Below are positions 15,883-17,912 of a stretch of 17,912 nt of DNA, one piece after another. The notes under the pieces were generated by a model. The model saw nothing but the letters and a program-made list of their open reading frames with translations, was not told where the DNA came from and ran no database searches. The stretch's first letter is position 1, and each line of letters starts with the position of its first letter. The position numbers and the translations under genes were made by a program. This stretch comes from Faecalimonas sp. (GTDB taxonomy: Bacteria > Bacillota_A > Clostridia > Lachnospirales > Lachnospiraceae): NCBI GenBank assembly GCA_026169575.1, contig JAPFCT010000246.1:1-17912 (forward strand), read 5' to 3'.

Positions 15883-17271
15883 ATGTTTGCGAAAATAAAA
15901 AAATCGGAACAGAATCTGAACATAAACTGGAAGCATTTTTATCTCAGTGTGTTAGCGCTTGTCATTCCGATGGCGCTTCAGAATCTGATCAATGTAGGTG
16001 TGACCGCGGCTGATGTTGTAATGCTTGGAAAGGTCGGGGAGCATGCGCTTTCCGGAGCTTCTCTGGCGGGGCAGGTGCAGTATATTATGACATTGTTTCT
16101 ATTTGGTCTGACTTCGGGCGCAACAGTTTTGACAGCGCAGTACTGGGGAAAGAAGGATATCTGTACGATCGAGAAGATATTAGGACTTGGAATGCGGTCG
16201 GCGGTAATTGTAACGGCGATATTTTTCGTTGCAGCCCAGTGCATTCCACATACGCTGATGCGGATCTTTACTTCAGATCCGGAGGTGATAGAGCAGGGGG
16301 TGATCTATCTTCGGATCGTCAGCTGGTCGTATGTTTTCATGGGAATTACACAGACGTATCTCTATATTATGAGAAGTGTAGAGCGGGTTGTTGTGGCAAC
16401 AGTCGTATACCTCTGCTCTCTGATCTGTAACGTGGGTATCAATACAGTTCTGATTTTCGGTTTGTTTGGACTGCCAGCATTGGGAGTCAAAGGTGCTGCG
16501 ATCGGTACGCTGACTGCGAGACTGCTGGAGATGGTTTTAGTCGGTCTGTATTCGCATTTCTGGAACAAGGACATCAAGTTTCGTACGAAATACTTTCTGC
16601 ATACAGAGAAAGTACTCAACCGGGATTTCCTGAAATATGCATTTCCGGTTATTTTAAATGAAGTGTTCTGGGGACTTGGAACGGCGGCGAACACGGCAGT
16701 GCTTGGTCATATGGGAAGTGCGGCAGTAGCGGCAAACTCTGTGGCACAGGTGGCAAGACAGCTCGCGACAGTAGTTGCGTTCGGACTGGCAAGTGCGACG
16801 GCAATCTATCTGGGCAAGACAATCGGCGAGAAAAAATACGAACATGCAAAAGCTTATGCCCGCAGATTTGTGTGGCTCAGTGTACTGATGGGACTACTTG
16901 GAGGAATCTTGATCCTTGCGATCGCTCCGTTTATGGCAGAAGCAATGACCTTGTCAGAGACTGCCCGTGGATACATGCGGCTTATGTTTTTTGTCATGTC
17001 TTATTTTGTGGTGGGGCAGGCATACAATACGACACTGGTTGTAGGAACCTTCCGTTCAGGTGGAGATACCCAGTTTGGTCTGATACTGGACATGTCTACT
17101 ATGTGGGGCTGTTCGATCTTATTTGGGGCACTTGCCGCATTTGTATTTCACTGCAGTGTGCCGGTGGTCTACATGATCCTGATGAGTGACGAGATCATTA
17201 AGATCCCGATCACATGGTATCGCTATAAAAGTTATAAATGGCTGAAAAATGTGACGAGGGAAGAATTGTAA
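15883..17271 (+). CDS. MATE-family efflux transporter (copy 2)
   Basis: Second multidrug/toxin extrusion pump, 462 residues with about twelve membrane segments. GGAGG stands about nine bases before the ATG. Family sequence shows as QNLINVGVTAADVVMLGKVG plus HALSGASLAGQ in the first half, GATVLTAQYWGKKD, and SATAIYLGKTIGEKKYEHAK in the second half. The protein is clearly not a recent duplicate of the neighbouring MATE gene: the two align only at family motifs. Divergent arrangement with copy 1 suggests shared control or a chance pairing of two pump genes. A large hairpin terminator follows 56 bases after the stop. Confidence 0.93.
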   Translation: MFAKIKKSEQNLNINWKHFYLSVLALVIPMALQNLINVGVTAADVVMLGKVGEHALSGASLAGQVQYIMTLFLFGLTSGATVLTAQYWGKKDICTIEKILGLGMRSAVIVTAIFFVAAQCIPHTLMRIFTSDPEVIEQGVIYLRIVSWSYVFMGITQTYLYIMRSVERVVVATVVYLCSLICNVGINTVLIFGLFGLPALGVKGAAIGTLTARLLEMVLVGLYSHFWNKDIKFRTKYFLHTEKVLNRDFLKYAFPVILNEVFWGLGTAANTAVLGHMGSAAVAANSVAQVARQLATVVAFGLASATAIYLGKTIGEKKYEHAKAYARRFVWLSVLMGLLGGILILAIAPFMAEAMTLSETARGYMRLMFFVMSYFVVGQAYNTTLVVGTFRSGGDTQFGLILDMSTMWGCSILFGALAAFVFHCSVPVVYMILMSDEIIKIPITWYRYKSYKWLKNVTREEL

Positions 17272-17327
17272 ATTTTAACGGATATTTTTGATAGAAAAAA
17301 TTTAAAAGATATTTTTGACAGTTTCAC

Positions 17328-17416
17328 AAAAAGGTGATGGAAAATGAAACCGGACTTAAGAGAGGATTAGAATCAATCGAATGGTAACCGGTATTTCATT
17401 TGGCATCACCTTTTTT
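17328..17416. terminator. Large 88-nt hairpin, probably a bidirectional terminator
   Basis: AAAAAGGTGATG (17328-17339) pairs with CATCACCTTTTT (17404-17415). After a two-base internal loop, AAATGAAA (17342-17349) pairs with TTTCATTT (17394-17401) and CCGG (17350-17353) with CCGG (17388-17391) next to a two-base bulge. The apical loop is 34 bases. T runs occur on both sides, so it can end MATE copy 2 (plus) and the Rpn-like remnant (minus). Size and loop are larger than a normal terminator. Confidence 0.75.
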
Positions 17417-17451
17417 GTTATAGTTCTATTAAGAAATTTTTTATAAGGAAT

Positions 17452-17697
17452 CTATTTCTGTTTCAATTTCTTTGTATATTGTTCCTGGTCTGCTTTTGGG
17501 ACTTTTAGGGCATTCATTGCTTCTTCCACTGAGAAATTCATAGTTTCCATAAGAGATTGAATCGAAAACAGAATGCCCTCTTTCTTGCCTTCTCTTCTGC
17601 CTTCTTTTCTACCTTCTCTCAGTCCAATTTCTTCAATTCCTTTGCTCAAATTACACATGATGGAAACCTCCTTTTCTAATTTCCTGGTCATTTCAAT
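17452..17697 (-). pseudogene. 5'-truncated Rpn-family nuclease/transposase-like gene (C-terminal remnant)
   Basis: The surviving part encodes a C-terminal tail typical of Rpn (recombination-promoting nuclease / PD-(D/E)XK transposase-like) proteins. It has MCNLSKGIEE, a Gly-Arg-Glu-Gly-Lys-Glu-rich repeat stretch, then SLMETMNFSVEEAMNALKVP and a stop at 17452. The nuclease domain that should precede it is missing. The frame stays open upstream through IEMTRKLEKEVSI, residues that look like native family sequence, and then runs into what I read as the end of an insertion element at 17698. A 68-residue product could still be made from the ATG at 17658, which has AGGAGG at eight bases, so a short independent gene is the alternative. 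Many genomes carry such short MCNLSKGIEE proteins. Confidence 0.6.
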
Positions 17698-17912
17698 GTC
17701 AACTACCCACGACCTAAAGGTCATGGGCTTATAACTGCCCAGTCGTACTAACGACTTACGTCTCCGACCTTTAACCCCAATAGATATTGCTATCTAAAGT
17801 GGCGTTACATCATAGGGTGGTTGACAACACCCTTTGTAACAAAGTTTACTCTGTTACAACTGTATTAGGTACTTGGCTATCAACAAGATAATTTATTCCC
17901 ATACGATACAGA
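17698..17912 (-). mobile_element. Right end of an IS200/IS605-type (TnpB) element, continuing beyond the window
   Basis: Read on the minus strand, the sequence ends with a subterminal hairpin (CCCA, GACCT, two-base loop, AGGTC, TGGG) followed by GTAGTTGAC. This resembles the right-end arrangement I know from Firmicutes IS605-type elements, where the element stops at a TTGAC- or TTCAC-like tetra/pentanucleotide. No target duplication is expected for this family. The transposase and tnpB genes would lie to the right of the window. No element boundary on the other side can be seen. Stop codons occur in all three minus frames within the last 70 bases, so the last codons of tnpB are not identifiable here. 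Confidence 0.55.
17703..17859 (-). ncRNA. Structured RNA with five consecutive hairpins, omega-RNA candidate
   Basis: Five stems follow one another (plus-strand positions): 17706-17727, 17741-17756 (six pairs, four-base loop), 17782-17795 (five pairs, GCAA loop on the minus strand), 17814-17833 (AGGGTG/CACCCT with inner pairs) and 17834-17859 (TTGTAACA/TGTTACAA). In the first stem the only imperfect pair is a U-G wobble if transcribed on the minus strand, but a C-A mismatch on the plus strand. The GCAA loop is a GNRA tetraloop only on the minus strand. Both facts support minus-strand RNA. Such an RNA at an IS605 right end is where TnpB guide RNA scaffolds lie. The 5' limit is uncertain. Confidence 0.55.

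Noticed and set aside
14331..17271. The two MATE genes as a recent duplication
   Set aside because: Residue similarity is limited to family motifs and membrane pattern; no shared nucleotide stretches were seen.
17328..17416. Fluoride or guanidine riboswitch, because the region begins GGTGATGG and lies near a MATE gene
   Set aside because: The pairing partner and the conserved core of those riboswitches are absent, and the element is downstream of the pump and in front of no plus-strand gene in the window.
17706..17727. The CCCA...TGGG hairpin as an ordinary terminator for a plus-strand gene
   Set aside because: No plus-strand gene precedes it, no T run follows, and the stem pairs better as minus-strand RNA.
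17846..17911. Minus-strand open frame entering from the right edge and ending at TAA (17848-17846), possibly the tail of tnpB
   Set aside because: The 21 residues show no recognisable TnpB ending and the other two minus frames also stop within 35 bases of the edge; no frame can be preferred without the sequence to the right.

Overview
The window reads as an ordinary chromosomal stretch of a low-to-mid GC, Gram-positive gut Clostridia genome. The family Lachnospiraceae is my best guess. It rests on protein flavour (DUF3048 lipoprotein, oleate hydratase, MATE pumps, an Rpn-type tail with the MCNLSKGIEE motif), AGGAGG-type ribosome sites and sigma-A-like promoters. No rRNA, tRNA or CRISPR array is visible.

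Layout. (1) 1-1029: the 3' part of an adenine deaminase gene cut by the window edge. (2) 1151-8372: a peptide/nickel-type ABC importer operon with lipoprotein binding protein, an internal terminator, two permeases, two ATPases and a co-directional M81 (MlrC-like) metallopeptidase. The likely theme is import of a short or modified peptide followed by hydrolysis in the cytoplasm. (3) 8621-9768: a stand-alone DUF3048 (YerB-like) lipoprotein with its own promoter. It converges on (4) 9955-12597, minus strand: a TetR-type regulator followed by an oleate hydratase with an N-terminal membrane-anchor-like extension. A palindrome overlaps the hydratase promoter. (5) 12710-14256: a divergently transcribed D-Ala-D-Ala carboxypeptidase with a C-terminal membrane segment and a very basic tail. 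(6) 14331-17271: two divergent MATE-family efflux pumps. (7) 17328-17912: an 88-nt hairpin terminator, a 5'-truncated Rpn-like gene remnant on the minus strand, and a run of five hairpins at the right edge. I read that run as the right end and omega-RNA-like RNA of an IS200/IS605 (TnpB) element whose protein lies outside the window.

Most genes are housekeeping or transport functions of recognised families. The least explained parts are the right edge (structured RNA abutting a broken Rpn-like gene), the anchored oleate hydratase with its candidate operator, and the coupling of an M81 peptidase to a peptide importer. Promoters, operators and RNA folds were found by eye, and family assignments come from remembered motifs, not from searches.
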